DNA of 64,000 nt from Buddleja alternifolia (taxonomy: Eukaryota; Streptophyta; Magnoliopsida; Lamiales; Scrophulariaceae). Below the pieces are notes generated by a model. It was not told the DNA's origin and ran no database searches. It saw only the letters and a program-made list of their open reading frames with translations. The stretch is taken from contig CM033404.1 in the NCBI GenBank assembly GCA_019426215.1, forward strand, positions 25,364,843-25,428,842. The letters are read 5' to 3'. Shown piece after piece: positions 12,640 to 23,969 of this stretch. The position numbers and the translations under genes were made by a program. Position 1 is the first letter of the stretch. The number at the start of each line of letters is the position of its first letter.

Positions 12640-13768
12640 TGTTTGCATTAAAAACTAGAATTTTTCCCGGATAAATCTAGATTTCCTCCAAATAAATCCG
12701 GCTAACAGCATCCAGAGTATGTAGCTATCCCTAGTATCAACTGACTTAGAAGATGTTTAATCCTTTTTGCACCTTAAATTACTTTATCCCGAACAGATAA
12801 TTTAAGCATAAAATCTTATATATGGTAGCTAATCATATGAACATGGAGAACAAGATTAAAACACAAAGCAACAAAAGAATTAATGTGAAAAACACAATTT
12901 ATAACTCAAATCTCATAAATTAGACTAAACATTGTCTTAGTTCTAAGAGTCTACTTCATCAACAAATATAAAAGATAGAAAAACAAAGAAAGATTCATAT
13001 TCATAGACAAATATATTTAGTCTAATCTAAGAAAACTCCCTATTAAATTTGATAGTTGAACTTCGATCTTTATCCCTTCCATGCTTCTTGATTTCTTCAC
13101 CTTCAAGTGTTTGTGTAGATCTTCATGAATATGTAAAATCTAAATCTAAACCCTAATAGGGCTCTAATCTATGTGTATTTTGTCTCTTATTTCATGTGCA
13201 AAACCCTACAGAACTGATCTAGTATGTATAACCAATGGGTGGAAGAATCCTCATTGATTTAGAAATGGAAATTTTCAAAACTGCTGTTCCCAACACCGAA
13301 GTCAGAACGTCGTGCTTCCCCACGTTCGTCCTTGAACCCCTCCTACGCACGGACGTAACTTTCCCTTAAGATCTGAATTTTTCTCGCCAAACTCACGTTC
13401 GGAAGTCAGGTAACCCGCGTTCAAACGTTGACCAAGTCAACATACGGACGTCGTCGTCTTCACTGTCGGACGTGTTGTATCTGTGCAGTGATCTTATTTC
13501 CTTCATAACTTTCTCTACAGATCTCCGATTTGGATGATTCAAGTTTCCACGTGAAGCCAAGACAGACATATACAACTTTGTAGAAGGATACTTTGTCAAA
13601 TTTGGAATCTAAGTACTCTAAAATTCTTTATTTCCGTTCAGTTTTACTCAATTACAATTATTTTCTACCTTTACTCAATAAGTACACAAATTACAAGCAT
13701 ATGTGGCATAAACCAATGTAAATAACATGAATATGAGCCTCTAAAATACGTGAATTCATAACCTATCA
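12640..13768 (-). mobile_element. Ty3/gypsy-type LTR, minus orientation, other end uncertain
   Basis: Read on the minus strand it begins TGATAGGTTATGAATTCA at 13768, a typical start for Athila-like LTRs. It continues with a promoter-like GC-richer part and then the long AT-rich tail with the style seen in the LTRs at 3703 and 33798. No coding frame is convincing (the frame at 13393-13599 is in the LTR). The distal end near 12640 is not resolved and I found no target duplication. The right end coincides exactly with the start of the dispersed repeat at 13769. Confidence 0.5.
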
Positions 13769-14005
13769 GATGTCTTACACGTGTACTTAGCGGACGGTCT
13801 TGATCGAATGTCATAGGGTCGGTCACGGGTCGACCCTACCCGTATCAGTAAAAACACACGGATCTTGGAGTGTATATGCAAATATCATTGTATTAGGGAC
13901 CTATATGTCAATCTTGTCTCGTATCATCATATACGAGGCCTTCAAACGTCTTACGACGTATTAAATACGAAGTATCGAAGGATTTTTACTTAATTTGGCA
14001 TATCA
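13769..14005 (+). repeat. Dispersed repeat, copy 2 (partner at 884-1119)
   Basis: Same family and orientation as 884-1119, about 90% identical by eye over some 236 bases, and bounded on the left by the minus-strand LTR. Confidence 0.75.
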
Positions 14006-14994
14006 ATGAGTAATTAATGGTTGCTATTTATGCTCAAGATTTTCGTACTAACTGATGCACCAACCTTATAGTGCAACAATCATGCTTGCGCAACAAATTT
14101 TTAGAGGAAATGACATCAAGTGAGAGACCCCTATTTGTGTTTACAATCTTTATGATTATGAGTATGTACGGGATAATTATATTTTTCGTCCCTAAACGTG
14201 ATCACTAACATAAATATGGTCCCCCATGTTTCAGTCGCGACAAATTTAGTCCATCAATTTGTTACTTTCAAACATATTGGATCCCTTTCGTCAAGTCCCC
14301 ATCTAAAACGAACAGAAATGCTCATGTGCCGTGCACATATGCTAAATTGGGGAAATGGCTCAATTTTGGCGCTGGAGTCCTTTAATTGCACGAACTACCT
14401 CGATTTTTACCATTTATGGTTCGAATATTTGGGGATTTCAGAAAAAGCCCGTGAATCCTTAGCATTTTTTTTAACAACAAATCAAATGATTTTGAGGTGG
14501 CATTGAAATATACGAACAAATTCGCGCCCCCCCTCCCTCCAACTTTCACTTCAAGTACTCATTCAGTCCTATAATAATTTTCCACATGAAATAAGGACAT
14601 AAAACACAAGCATATAAAATTACAAAACAAATCAGAAGCATGCTCATATTCTCAACTAAGTTAGGATTTAACTTCATTGGAGCATAACAAGATATTAATT
14701 ATTCCTTGGAACTCAGTTTTTCCAGCCAACAATCGATATATTTTTGTTTTCACTATATATTACTGTAGAAAGTTAGAGAATTAAGGATCTTAGGGTTCGA
14801 AGTTGGGGTATGAAGATTTCAAGATTCAACCGTGAATACTTATGTTTATTTACAACGAATCGAACGATTACTAACAATCAAGTCTATGAAGCAATTTTAC
14901 AGGGAAATGGCAAAAGAATAGAGGATTTTGGAGTTGGATGAAGGTTGTTTCGAAGAGTGTGGTTTGAGGGCATTTCTTTACACTAAAGAATTTT
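14006..14994. other. Non-coding stretch, MITE-like fragments
   Basis: No gene seen. The part 14165-14340 has phrases such as 'gtccctaaa', 'ggtccccc' and 'tttagtcc', common in plant non-autonomous elements, but I could not find a matching second arm. The frame at 14198-14506 has no domain. Confidence 0.4.
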
Positions 14995-15230
14995 GAGGAA
15001 ATTACATGTACAACCTCTCATTTTAGTGTAAAATTACCAAAAATTCCCTGACCTTTTTAAAATTACATAAAGTCCCCCTCATGTTAAGATATTCTAACAA
15101 TTATAACCCGTGTGTTTAATGTAAACTTTACAAATAGACCCCTTGATGGGGTCTCATTGTAATTTATCAAAAGTCAGGGGAAGTTTTAGTAATTAACATT
15201 AAAGTGAGGGGATGTGCATGTAATTCACCC
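14995..15230. mobile_element. MITE of Mutator type, 236 bp, 9-bp TSD AAGAATTTT
   Basis: The two ends are long imperfect inverted repeats: GAGGAAATTACATGTAC at the left and, on the opposite strand, GGGTGAATTACATGCAC at the right, with similarity continuing about 85 bases inwards. It is flanked by a perfect 9-bp direct repeat AAGAATTTT (14986-14994 and 15231-15239), the duplication length made by Mutator-type transposases. No coding capacity. Confidence 0.85.
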
Positions 15231-15239
15231 AAGAATTTT

Positions 15240-15789
15240 TGGCTGAAATAAGAATGAAGTATGGAACGAGACATTTCCCCGCAATTTGAGCCATTCAATA
15301 AGACCTTAATGTACAGTTTTTTTATGTTGGGGGTGGAGTGGGAAATAGGCATATACAACATGGGGTAGTTTGTATTTACCACAAAGTAATACTAAAATAA
15401 AGGACATTTTGTGAATTATTCCCCCCCGAAGGAGGGAAATGAAGTGAATAAGCCTAATTTGCACAAGAAAAAATACATAAGCCTCATCCCATTTTCACTA
15501 TTCAAACATAAGCTTATGTGGGACCCATTAGTTTTGAAAAGACCAAAATACCCTTACTAACATTAAAAATAGTGGCCCCCTACTTTATTACGATACTGAG
15601 ATATTGGAGATACTGGATTAATTCAAAATCATGTATGAGGTCCCTATGTTTTCAATTTATTTATCTTTAGTCCCCAAACTTTGAAAATGGTTTATTTTGG
15701 CCCCAAAAAACAACAAAAATATCAAAAAATCTTGCGAGAAATATCATACATTTTTAAACAAAAGGGAATCCCAACCCGCTTTTATAAAT
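15240..15789. other. Non-coding stretch left of the viral insert
   Basis: No gene seen. A block at 15519-15562 (GGGACCCATTAG then 'accaaaatacccttacta') resembles 24583-24620 on the far side of the viral insert. They could be two members of one small element family or a split host sequence. Confidence 0.4.
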
Positions 15790-15827
15790 CTGCATAAAAC
15801 TTTTTGTTGCACTTATAATTTATTTAC

Positions 15828-17160
15828 ATGCCTGTACCCGCTCATATTTTAAACTCTTTTATTGATTGTCTTAATATTTTAGGAAACTTAGACTATAATA
15901 ATCAGGAATTAATATTAGAATTACGAAACCAATTAATAATTAGGAGAGATAATTGGGTTAATACTTATCTTAACTTACCACCTAGATTACAAGATCACCA
16001 AAACTATATTAAATACCTTTTAATTTTGAATATATTAACAGCAGCCTTTTATTAAAATAAATCTTGCTAATTTTAAAAGATTAGATTATTTTGATCTTGA
16101 ATATAGTTTAGCTGATAGGTCAATAATCTCTTTAGATAAACATAAATTTATTTGTAGATTTAATTCAAGTTTTAAGCACAATTTACATTCGGAACATAAA
16201 CACTTAAATAGTTTAACGGATTTACTTATATCTTTAACGTCGAACTTAGAATTAGAAAACAAATTTTTTTATAAAACCTTAGAATCATTAAAAGAAGCAT
16301 TTTTAATAAATAGAGAAATAATAAAAAGAGGTGAAAGTAATAATTTAGATTATATTAAACAATAGTCTGAGGAAACTTTGAAAATAGTTAAAAATTATAA
16401 TAAGCTTTTCCCCGCTAAAGACGAAATAATAGAGTTAAAATATAGTTTGAAAAGTAATAAACTAAAATAAATAGAAATCGAAACAAAGAAAACCCTAAGT
16501 CAAGTAATAGAAAAATAGATAAATTTGAAGCCCAAATTTTAGAAACTAATAAAACTTTAAAGAATATAGAGCGAATAGTTAGAGAATGAATAATCTGAAA
16601 AATAGATTAGAATATAAAAAGAGCCATTGAACTAGCAAATAAATATTTAGATACAGAAGCGGGATTTACTATCTACCAAGGAAACAGTAATTCAGATAAA
16701 TTATATCCTAAACTTTGGAATATACAATTCGTTTTAATTTTACAAATATTTGAAAAGCTAGACAACTTAGAAAATAAAATAGAAATGTTAAGTACTAAAA
16801 TTGACACAATATCTCAAGTAATTAAAGGAGATTTACAAGATAGTATAGAAGAAAAATTAGCAAATTTAGTGCTAGAAGAATCTGAAAAACCTAAAAGGGA
16901 ACCCAAAAAATATATATATTGATAAAAATATTGTGATCATTCAGTGGTACTGTTAGAACTATAAGTGAATCAAATAGCAAAGAAAAAGAAAAGGGAAAAA
17001 TAAGTAACACTTTCACTAAAGAAATATTTTGAGGATCAGGAAGCCAAAGCTCAGCTAGAGAAGTAGAATTAGAAGAAATAATAGACGTAGAAGAAAATCT
17101 TAGTTTATACAATAATAAAGGAATAGAAAAGTTACAACCTAAAACATTATATAAAGTAGG
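15828..17160 (+). pseudogene. Caulimovirid first ORF, N-terminal part, broken
   Basis: An open stretch 15828-16055 (75 codons) begins MPVPAHILNSFIDCL. After its stop, related-looking Lys/Asn/Leu-rich sequence continues in other frames to about 17160, rich in helical and coiled-coil-like patterns. Stops (including TAG near 16363) and frame changes interrupt it. Its position before the movement protein suggests the N-terminal region of the first viral polyprotein or a virion-associated protein. No catalytic motif is visible. Confidence 0.5.
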
Positions 17161-17164
17161 AAAA

Positions 17165-18072
17165 ATGGATTTTAACACACATTTAATTAAAAAATTTAAA
17201 GAAAAAGAAGTAAAAGTTATGACAAGTGTTGAAAATATAAGTTTAGTTAGTCAAGAATGTATAAAGAAATTAAAGCAGTTAAAACAAAAATATATACATT
17301 TAGGACTAATTATTTTAGGAATAAAAGGATTAACTAGAAAAGGAACTGGTGGGAAAGTTTTAGTTTTATTATTAGATAAAAGTTGGTCTGATGCTAAGAG
17401 AGCAGTATTCGCTAGTATGGAAATAGAGATGAATAATAATGTAGGAATATTTTATGTAATTCCAAATATGATGAAAAGTATTAAAGATATTAGTAAAATC
17501 ACCATAGGATTACAAACTAGAGGATATGAAACATATGATGGTAAAATTTAGTAGTTTCTATAGCCTTTTTAGGAAGAATAACTAATAATAGTTTCCCTCA
17601 ATATAAAATTAATATAGATGGAATAATAGATGTATTAGCCTCAATAGGAGTAAAAATGATTAAACCCTTAAATATAGACAGTAGTGATTTAAATGGAAAA
17701 GAATGGGAATTAACCAAACACTTAGAAGAAAATAACACAGTTAAGGTTCCGGGAGAAAGTGTAATGTATACAAATAGTAGAGGTCAAATTTCTATTAGAT
17801 TTCTTAATTGCCAAAAGCAAGATCCCAAAGAAAAGTGGAATGCTCAAGAAGAATTTAAACAATATTATAATATTAATTTAGTAGATGATATATGCTCAGG
17901 AAAAGTGGAAATTGAAAAATTCTTTAAAAATAAGGAGAAGGATAGTAACGAAATTAAATTTATGGCAGATAGTCAAACTAGTACTAGTAGTAATCAAGGA
18001 AAAAGAAGTAGAGTAGAACCCGACTATAGTGAAGTTCCAGCTAAAAGTGTAGAAATAAATGGAAGACGATAA
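17165..18072 (+). pseudogene. Caulimovirid movement protein, frameshifted
   Basis: The first frame (17165-17551, 128 codons) carries the core of a 30K-superfamily movement protein, which lets viral particles or nucleic acid pass through plasmodesmata. This core includes an 'HLGLIILGIKGLTRKG' segment near residues 46-61 and the downstream D-containing strand typical of plant pararetroviruses. The reading frame breaks at about 17549-17552. The same protein continues in another frame through 17656-18072, where it becomes acidic and Ser-rich. One frameshift therefore inactivates it. It precedes the coat protein region, and was probably fused to it in one polyprotein. Confidence 0.7.
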
Positions 18073-18079
18073 TGAAAAA

Positions 18080-19431
18080 ACCCAGTATATGAATATGGAT
18101 CAACTTAACCAGGAAAATATGTAGGAATGAGGCAGCCCATAGGAAAAACCATGAGTGAAACCATGTTAGTGATTGAATTAGGAAGCCCTCAAATGTGGCC
18201 AGAAGAAGTAAATATATGGGAACAATGTGTAGTAAGACATTGAGAAATAAATAAAAAGACAGATATGGATATGTTTAACTTTTTAGAAACATGCTTAGGA
18301 CCTACATCTTTATCTATTTGGCAAAGTAAAAAAAAAAATGATCCAGCTAAAATTAATGAAATAAAAGCCTTAGGAAATAATCTTTACAATTTTACTAGTT
18401 TTATTAGAACCTTAATAATAGGGTTAGATCCAGGAAGAGAAAGTACATTCATACAAGATACTGCACTTAGAAACCTAGAGCAATTTACTATAACTGATAT
18501 GAAATATATTATACCTTTTAGTCAAGATTTCACAAGGTTAATAGCAGAAGCTAACAAAGCATTTGACGAAGAATTATGTAATAGATATTTTACAAAATTG
18601 CCACAAGATTTAGGAAAAAGAATACATGAATGGATAATTAGCAATGGTAATTTTACCGAATTAGGCATAGGACCTAGAGTACAATATACTTTCTTTAAAC
18701 TTCAAGAATGGTGTAAAGAAGAATTCATTAGAGAACAAATTAGAAAATAATCTTATGATTTTTGCAGAAAAGCTATATACACTCCACAACAATATGGACA
18801 AAGAAATTACTTTAAACCAAAACGCAAAATATTAAGAAAATCCAACAAACCAAAATCTAGTTTTAGACAATATAGACATGAAAGAAAACCCCATAATTAT
18901 GTTAGAAAACCATCAACTAGGAAATGCACTTATTATATCTGTGGAGATCCTAAACACTTAGCTAATAGATGCTCGAAAAGGCAATTTAATATGGAAAGAA
19001 CAGCTATAACAGAACAACTAGATGAAGATGTAGTAAGTATAGATGGTAATGAAAGTGATAATGAGAGTATATATAGTATAGTAAGTGAAGAAGGACCAGA
19101 AATTCCAAATATAATAGAATACAGTTATATGAATAGTTTATGTGATCATAAATATATAAATGGAAAAGGAACTATGAGTATAGCATGTAGTATTTGTAGA
19201 TTATATCCTGATATGCATCTAAGATATCAGTGTAATATATGTTTTGAGGAAATTTGTTTTATTTGTGCTAAAGATGTATATAATATAGAAATGATGTATC
19301 GCCTAAAAGGAACTATGAGTATAGCCTGTAGTATTTGTAGATTATATCCTGATATGCATCTAAGATATCAGTGTAATATATGTTTTGACGAAATTTGTTT
19401 TATTTGTGCGAAAGACGTATATAATATATAA
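18080..19431 (+). pseudogene. Caulimovirid coat protein region with zinc finger and Cys-rich tail, broken
   Basis: The 18265-18750 frame (161 codons) has the capsid-like helical core. An in-frame TGA lies just upstream at 18240-18242. After a TAA at 18748-18750 the same frame runs through a Lys/Arg-rich basic stretch to a zinc finger with spacing C-T-Y-Y-I-C then H and C near 18925-18972. The next part (18991-19431) is acidic and ends in two copies of a Cys-rich module (CSICRLYPDM...CNICF...CFICAKD). Such a basic region plus CCHC finger binds pregenomic RNA during packaging. Stops make this copy non-functional. Confidence 0.7.
19167..19430 (+). repeat. In-frame tandem duplication of a Cys-rich module, 141-bp unit
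   Basis: AACTATGAGTATAGC occurs at 19170 and again at 19311, a period of 141 bp or 47 codons. The two units are nearly identical and in frame; the second ends at a stop just before the next ATG. Each unit encodes four CxxC-like pairs. Confidence 0.9.
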
Positions 19432-19990
19432 ATGGAAAAGCTAGAAACGATAGAAGTCCTAAATCTCAAAATAGAAAATTTAGATTTAAGAATACAAATA
19501 TTAGAATTAAAATTAAAAAATAATGAAAACATAAGAAGTAATCAAACTAAAGGAAAAGGTGTAGTTATAGAAGAACTTGATGAAATTAACCAACAGTTAG
19601 AAGAAACTCATCTACAAAATACAGCGTATGAACCTCAAATACAAGTACCTTGTACTAGTAATTTAATACTTTTAGACTATCGAATATGATGTAATCAAGA
19701 AAAATATATTAAAACTAAAGTCATTTTAGATACAGGAAGTATAAAAAGTATGCTTAGTTCTAGTCTTGTATCAAAAGAATTCGAAGCACAATTAAGTTAC
19801 ACTGTTACTAGTAGAACTGCAGAAAATAGATTAATGAAAATAACAAAAGAATTAATTAACGTAGGAACACAATTTAAAGATTTTTCAGGAAATTATAGTA
19901 GCAAATATACCTTAGGACAAGTACTTATAGCACATGTTTAAATTTTATCTGTGCATTAAATGGAAGTATATTAGTAGGAAAAAATTATAT
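19432..19990 (+). pseudogene. Caulimovirid pol N-terminus and aspartic protease, broken
   Basis: Starts as an ORF at 19432 with a leucine-rich, probably coiled-coil N-terminus. It is cut by TGA at 19687-19689, and resumes in the same frame with the retroviral-type aspartic protease motif ILDTGSIKSML near 19724-19756. The open part 19750-19941 follows. The protease would cleave the viral polyproteins. It lies directly before the reverse transcriptase, as in other caulimovirids. Confidence 0.7.
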
Positions 19991-20099
19991 TACTATTAGC
20001 AAACATAATTATATATTCTCAACTAATAGATATATTAAAAAATCAGAGTTGACTGCGAAGCGTGGTGGACATGGTAGTCATGGTTTAGATTTTTTCAAA

Positions 20100-21692
20100 G
20101 AATTAGAACAAAACAATATAGAATCTGAAACCTTAGACATCTTATTAGATGAAGAAATTAGAGATATAGGAAAATGATTAGAAGTTCTAAATTTAAAAAA
20201 TGAAAGCATTCTGCACAAGTTAGAAATGTTAGGATTTATACGAGATGATTTGGCCAAAAATAAAGTAAAATATACCTTTAAACTAAATATTTTATACCCC
20301 GATATAGTAATAAGAACAACAACTATAGAATATACGTCTGAAGATACAAAGGAATTCAAAACACAAATAAAAGAAATGTTAGAAATCGGTATTATAAGAA
20401 GAAGTGATAGTCCTCATAGATCGGCAGCCTTTATAGTAAGAAATAATGCTGAAATAAAAAGAGAAAAACCTAGAATAGTCTATAATTATAAAAGACTTAA
20501 TGATAATACAGAAGATGGTGCTTATAGAATACGTAATAAAGATGAGTTAATTAATCTAATACAAAATAAAAAGATATTTTCAAAATTTGATTTAAAAATC
20601 GGATATAATCAGATTAAAATGGTAGAAGAAGACAAAAAATGGACATCATTCAGCTGTAGTGAAGGACTTTCGAGTGGAATGTTCTATCTTTTGGTTTAAA
20701 GAATGCTCCAACAATATTTCAAAGATTTATGAATAGTATATTTAAACATTTAGATTTCTGTTTAGTATATATAGATGAGATTTTAGTAGCTTCTCAAAAT
20801 ATTAAACAGTATCAAGACCATTTAAAACAAGTTTTTAATTTAATAGAAGAAAACGGAATAGTAGTGTCTAAAAGAAAAATAGAACTTTTTAAAAGAAAGA
20901 TAAGCTTTTTAGGTCTGGAAATAGGAAATAGACAGATTAAATTACAACCCCATATAGCTCAAAAGATTCTGGATTTCCCTGATAAACTAGAAAATTTAAA
21001 ACAAATACAATCATTTCTAGGAATATTGAATTATTCTAGAAAATTTATTCTCTAACTTAGTAAATTAGTTGGACCATTATATAAGAAAATAGAAAAATTT
21101 GGCCAGATACACTTTAATTAGGAAGATATTAACCTAGTTAGAAAAATTAAGAAAATCGTTAAAGACCTAAATCCTTTAGAATCACCTTTAAATAATGATT
21201 ATGTCATAATAGAAGTAGATAGCTCTATAGAAGGATGGGGAGCAATATTAAAATGTAACTACGAAATAGCAGGAATAGTTAAAGAAGCTTATTCCAGTGA
21301 AGAAAAGTGAAGAAAAGATAGCAGCTTATTCCAGTGGTAACTTTAATAAAACAAGAAGTAATTGGACCAGTCTAGACTACGAAATAGCAGGAATAGTTAA
21401 AGCAATAGACCATTTTAGATTATATTTAAATAAACCCTTTACCATTAGAACAGATTGTAAAGCTGTGGTTAGATTCATAAAAAATGAAAATTCTAGAAAA
21501 CAAAATAATAAAAGATGGTTAAATTTTAGAAATGCAATAGAAGGTAACGGATATAAAGTAGAATTTGAACATATTAAAGGAAAAAACAATAACATACCAT
21601 ATTTATTAAGCAGACAATTAACTTTAATTTTGGGTCACAGATCATGGTCTCCAACAACTAGGACAATCAACAAACACTACCTCCCTCTATAG
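20100..21692 (+). pseudogene. Caulimovirid reverse transcriptase and RNase H, broken
   Basis: RT homology begins before 20226 (a TGA lies at 20175-20177). It includes the 'RIVYNYKRLND' and 'FSKFDLKIGYNQIK' motifs in the frame 20226-20699. A frameshift at about 20670-20690 moves the protein to the frame of 20729-21055. There the catalytic motif reads YIDE instead of the usual YIDD (codons 20768-20779). Further stops at 21053-21055 and about 21120 precede the RNase H domain (21297-21692), which keeps 'WTSLDYEIAGIVKAI' and 'IRTDCKAVV'. It copied the pregenomic RNA into DNA in living relatives; this copy cannot. Confidence 0.85.
21258..21402 (+). repeat. Short local duplications inside the viral RNase H region
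   Basis: TACGAAATAGCAGGAATAGT occurs at about 21258 and again at about 21377; GCTTATTCCAGTG occurs near 21289 and 21325. The first copy of the longer word sits out of its proper place in the RNase H reading frame, so it is a rearrangement specific to this copy or its source. Confidence 0.75.
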
Positions 21693-21699
21693 CTCACAA

Positions 21700-23090
21700 C
21701 CAAATAGCCCGAAAACCAGCTTTCAGGCCTAACTTTCAACAAGTTATCCAGAATAGACCAGTCTTTGCAATTAAAACACGGTTTTTTAATCCAGCCACTC
21801 AGAATGTTTTTAAAACCTTTGGCAAAATAGCACTTCCAATTAGACATGCTTTCAAACCTCTAAGAGATACTCCCTATATAATAGAAGATCAAAGCATTCT
21901 ACTAAATGCTTTGTGGAAAGCTCATAATTCAGGTAGCAAACTAGCAGCACTCAATGCATTATGTTACTTTTTTGAAAAATAAAAATAAAAATTTTTCTAA
22001 CAAAAGGAGCAGCGGTTTATCTTGTTATTAGAGGACAGCCAGTCGGAATCTTTGAAGATTATCAGATGGCTTTAGAAAGCATTCAGAAGATTTTCAATGG
22101 TTATTTAGTACCTTTCAAGCAATTTCATGAAGCCATAGTAGCAGCAAGAAGACTTTTAGGCACAAACTTTTTCATACAGCCCAATGCAGAAAATGCAAAA
22201 CCCAAATTACCTTCAAAAGAAAAGCAACCTATAAGCCCAGATGTAGAACAACTCGAAAATGACCTTGAAACTATAACCAAACAGTTTATCAACCTTAACA
22301 AATTCTATCAAGACCTGTTAGTCCAACATCAAAATTTATCAGCCAATTTAATAAACCCTAAACATATAGAAATCCCCAAAGAAATTAAGAATAATTCTTT
22401 CCAATTTTTGTCTGTTCGAACCTTTTTTAACCCTTGCCAAACAATTCTAGCCTTACCTGAAGAAATTCAGACTATAGTTTGGAAGAAAGCAGAAGAAAGT
22501 TTTTATGCAAAAATGCTAAAGGTAGCTCAAATTATCATCAATCAGCAAATAGAAGGAATAAAGCCTCGGTCACATTTATTGCAATGAAAAGGAGAACCTA
22601 TTCGCCAGGAAGGAACACGAAAATTTTATACAGCCAAGTATTTTTCATGGCCTAATATGCACATAGACGCTTCAACTTTTAGAGAAGGATGGATAAATGA
22701 TTATTTTATCAGCATACGACAACTAATTAACTTCGATTTTGTATCAAAAATATTTGTATCAGATCCAGATCAAGTAGTACATTTAGGAAGACAAATATCA
22801 GATACGATCAAGTTTTCGGTCAACCAAGGAGCATTCAATCTTCGTTTAGATGTAGCATCTTTACCTTCAGTTTGGAACACTACTGGAGTGGAAATGGAAC
22901 ATTCCTTTATAACTGTAAATGAGAATTATGAAAGTTGAGAACCCGCTAAACAAGAAATGTTTACACTATGCCACGAAGCAATAGACCCCTTAGGAGACGC
23001 AGACGAACTCAAGCTAGCTCTAGAAATAAGAAGAAGGACACAGCGACAATATATGATACCATCTTTAGATTTATCACCAGATTTCTAGCT
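21700..23090 (+). pseudogene. Caulimovirid transactivator/inclusion-body-like ORF, broken
   Basis: Follows RNase H as the last viral ORF. After a poorly preserved start, the stretch 22010-22587 contains a 'VYLVIRGQPVGIF' segment resembling the small RNase H-like fold of caulimovirid transactivators. A coiled-coil-like middle follows. TGA codons at 22585-22587 and 22936-22938 interrupt one continuous frame that continues through 22657-22938. In related viruses this protein forms inclusion bodies and lets ribosomes reinitiate on the polycistronic RNA. Assignment rests on position and this one segment. Confidence 0.6.
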
Positions 23091-23525
23091 CATTTTCTAA
23101 GCACCTCATCAGAGTATTTTTATTCCAACAAGGGTCAGATGCCATTACAGGATTACAACACTGGGAAAGAAAGTAATGGCGAGCTTGGAATATCAACCAA
23201 AGTATGATCCAAACTTAGTAGGATCCTGCCGAGGTGCATACTAGAAGACAAAGCTTCAACCAAAGTAGAAGAGCAATAATTCAACTTCAAACAAAGCAAT
23301 ACATTCAGAGCAGCAATTATTGTACTTTTTTACTGTTTTGTTCTTTGCCATATGTGGCCATTAATTTTAGTTACTATTTACATCTGCCACCTATGTCCTT
23401 TTTTAGGCAGATGTTTTCTTTTTTACTGTATACAATAATAGTAGGTACTGTAACCTTTACTGGTAACCTGCTATGGATGTCAAGTTTCTTTTTAGTTTGG
23501 TTTGTAAAATTTGAAGTCCGGAGCC

Positions 23526-23533
23526 TATATAAG
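23526..23533 (+). promoter_or_regulatory. TATA box of the viral pregenomic RNA promoter
   Basis: TATATAAG in the context CCTATATAAGGACTCCTCC, in the intergenic region after the last viral ORF; very similar in layout to caulimovirus pregenomic promoters. An AATAAA follows about 90 bases downstream, which in these viruses lies in the terminal repeat. Confidence 0.75.
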
Positions 23534-23622
23534 GACTCCTCCCCTCATTGTAAAAACTCGCACCTTAACACTCTCCAACCCATACTTCTTGGTTGCTAGA
23601 GAGTCTCTCAACTTTTCTCTGT

Positions 23623-23628
23623 AATAAA
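23623..23628 (+). terminator. Polyadenylation signal of the viral RNA
   Basis: AATAAA about 95 bp after the TATA box. In caulimovirids the signal just after the cap site is skipped the first time and used after a full circle. Confidence 0.65.
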
Positions 23629-23957
23629 ATATCTCCTTTGTGTGCAAAATATCTAGTAAGTTTTATATGCTTTATAATTATGGTTAGTGACTAAACTACC
23701 CACAGGGACGAGATTCCCCTACTATTTAAAAATATTATAGTTCTCGCAAGCTCAAAAAACAAATAAAAAATAAAAAGCGATGATGAACTGCAGTAACCTT
23801 ATGCCCTTTCATCGTCCCAAAAATATGTTTCTGCTGTACAAATTCTTGTTTTCAATAATCTCTGATACTGCTTTGGGAAGATTTTGTTTACCTTTTTGAT
23901 GTATACCGGTCGGGAGACAATATGTATGGGATAATTACCCCCAGTGTGCAAGCAATC

Positions 23958-23969
23958 TGGTATCAGAGC
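23958..23969 (+). other. Viral tRNA-Met primer-binding site
   Basis: TGGTATCAGAGC, an exact match to the plant initiator-Met primer sequence. It lies downstream of the viral promoter and in a leader without LTR ends, so it marks the conventional zero point of the circular viral genome. Confidence 0.8.

Noticed and set aside
13393..13599. 68-codon minus-strand frame as a gene
   Set aside because: Lies in the GC-richer part of a minus-strand gypsy-type LTR; no domain.
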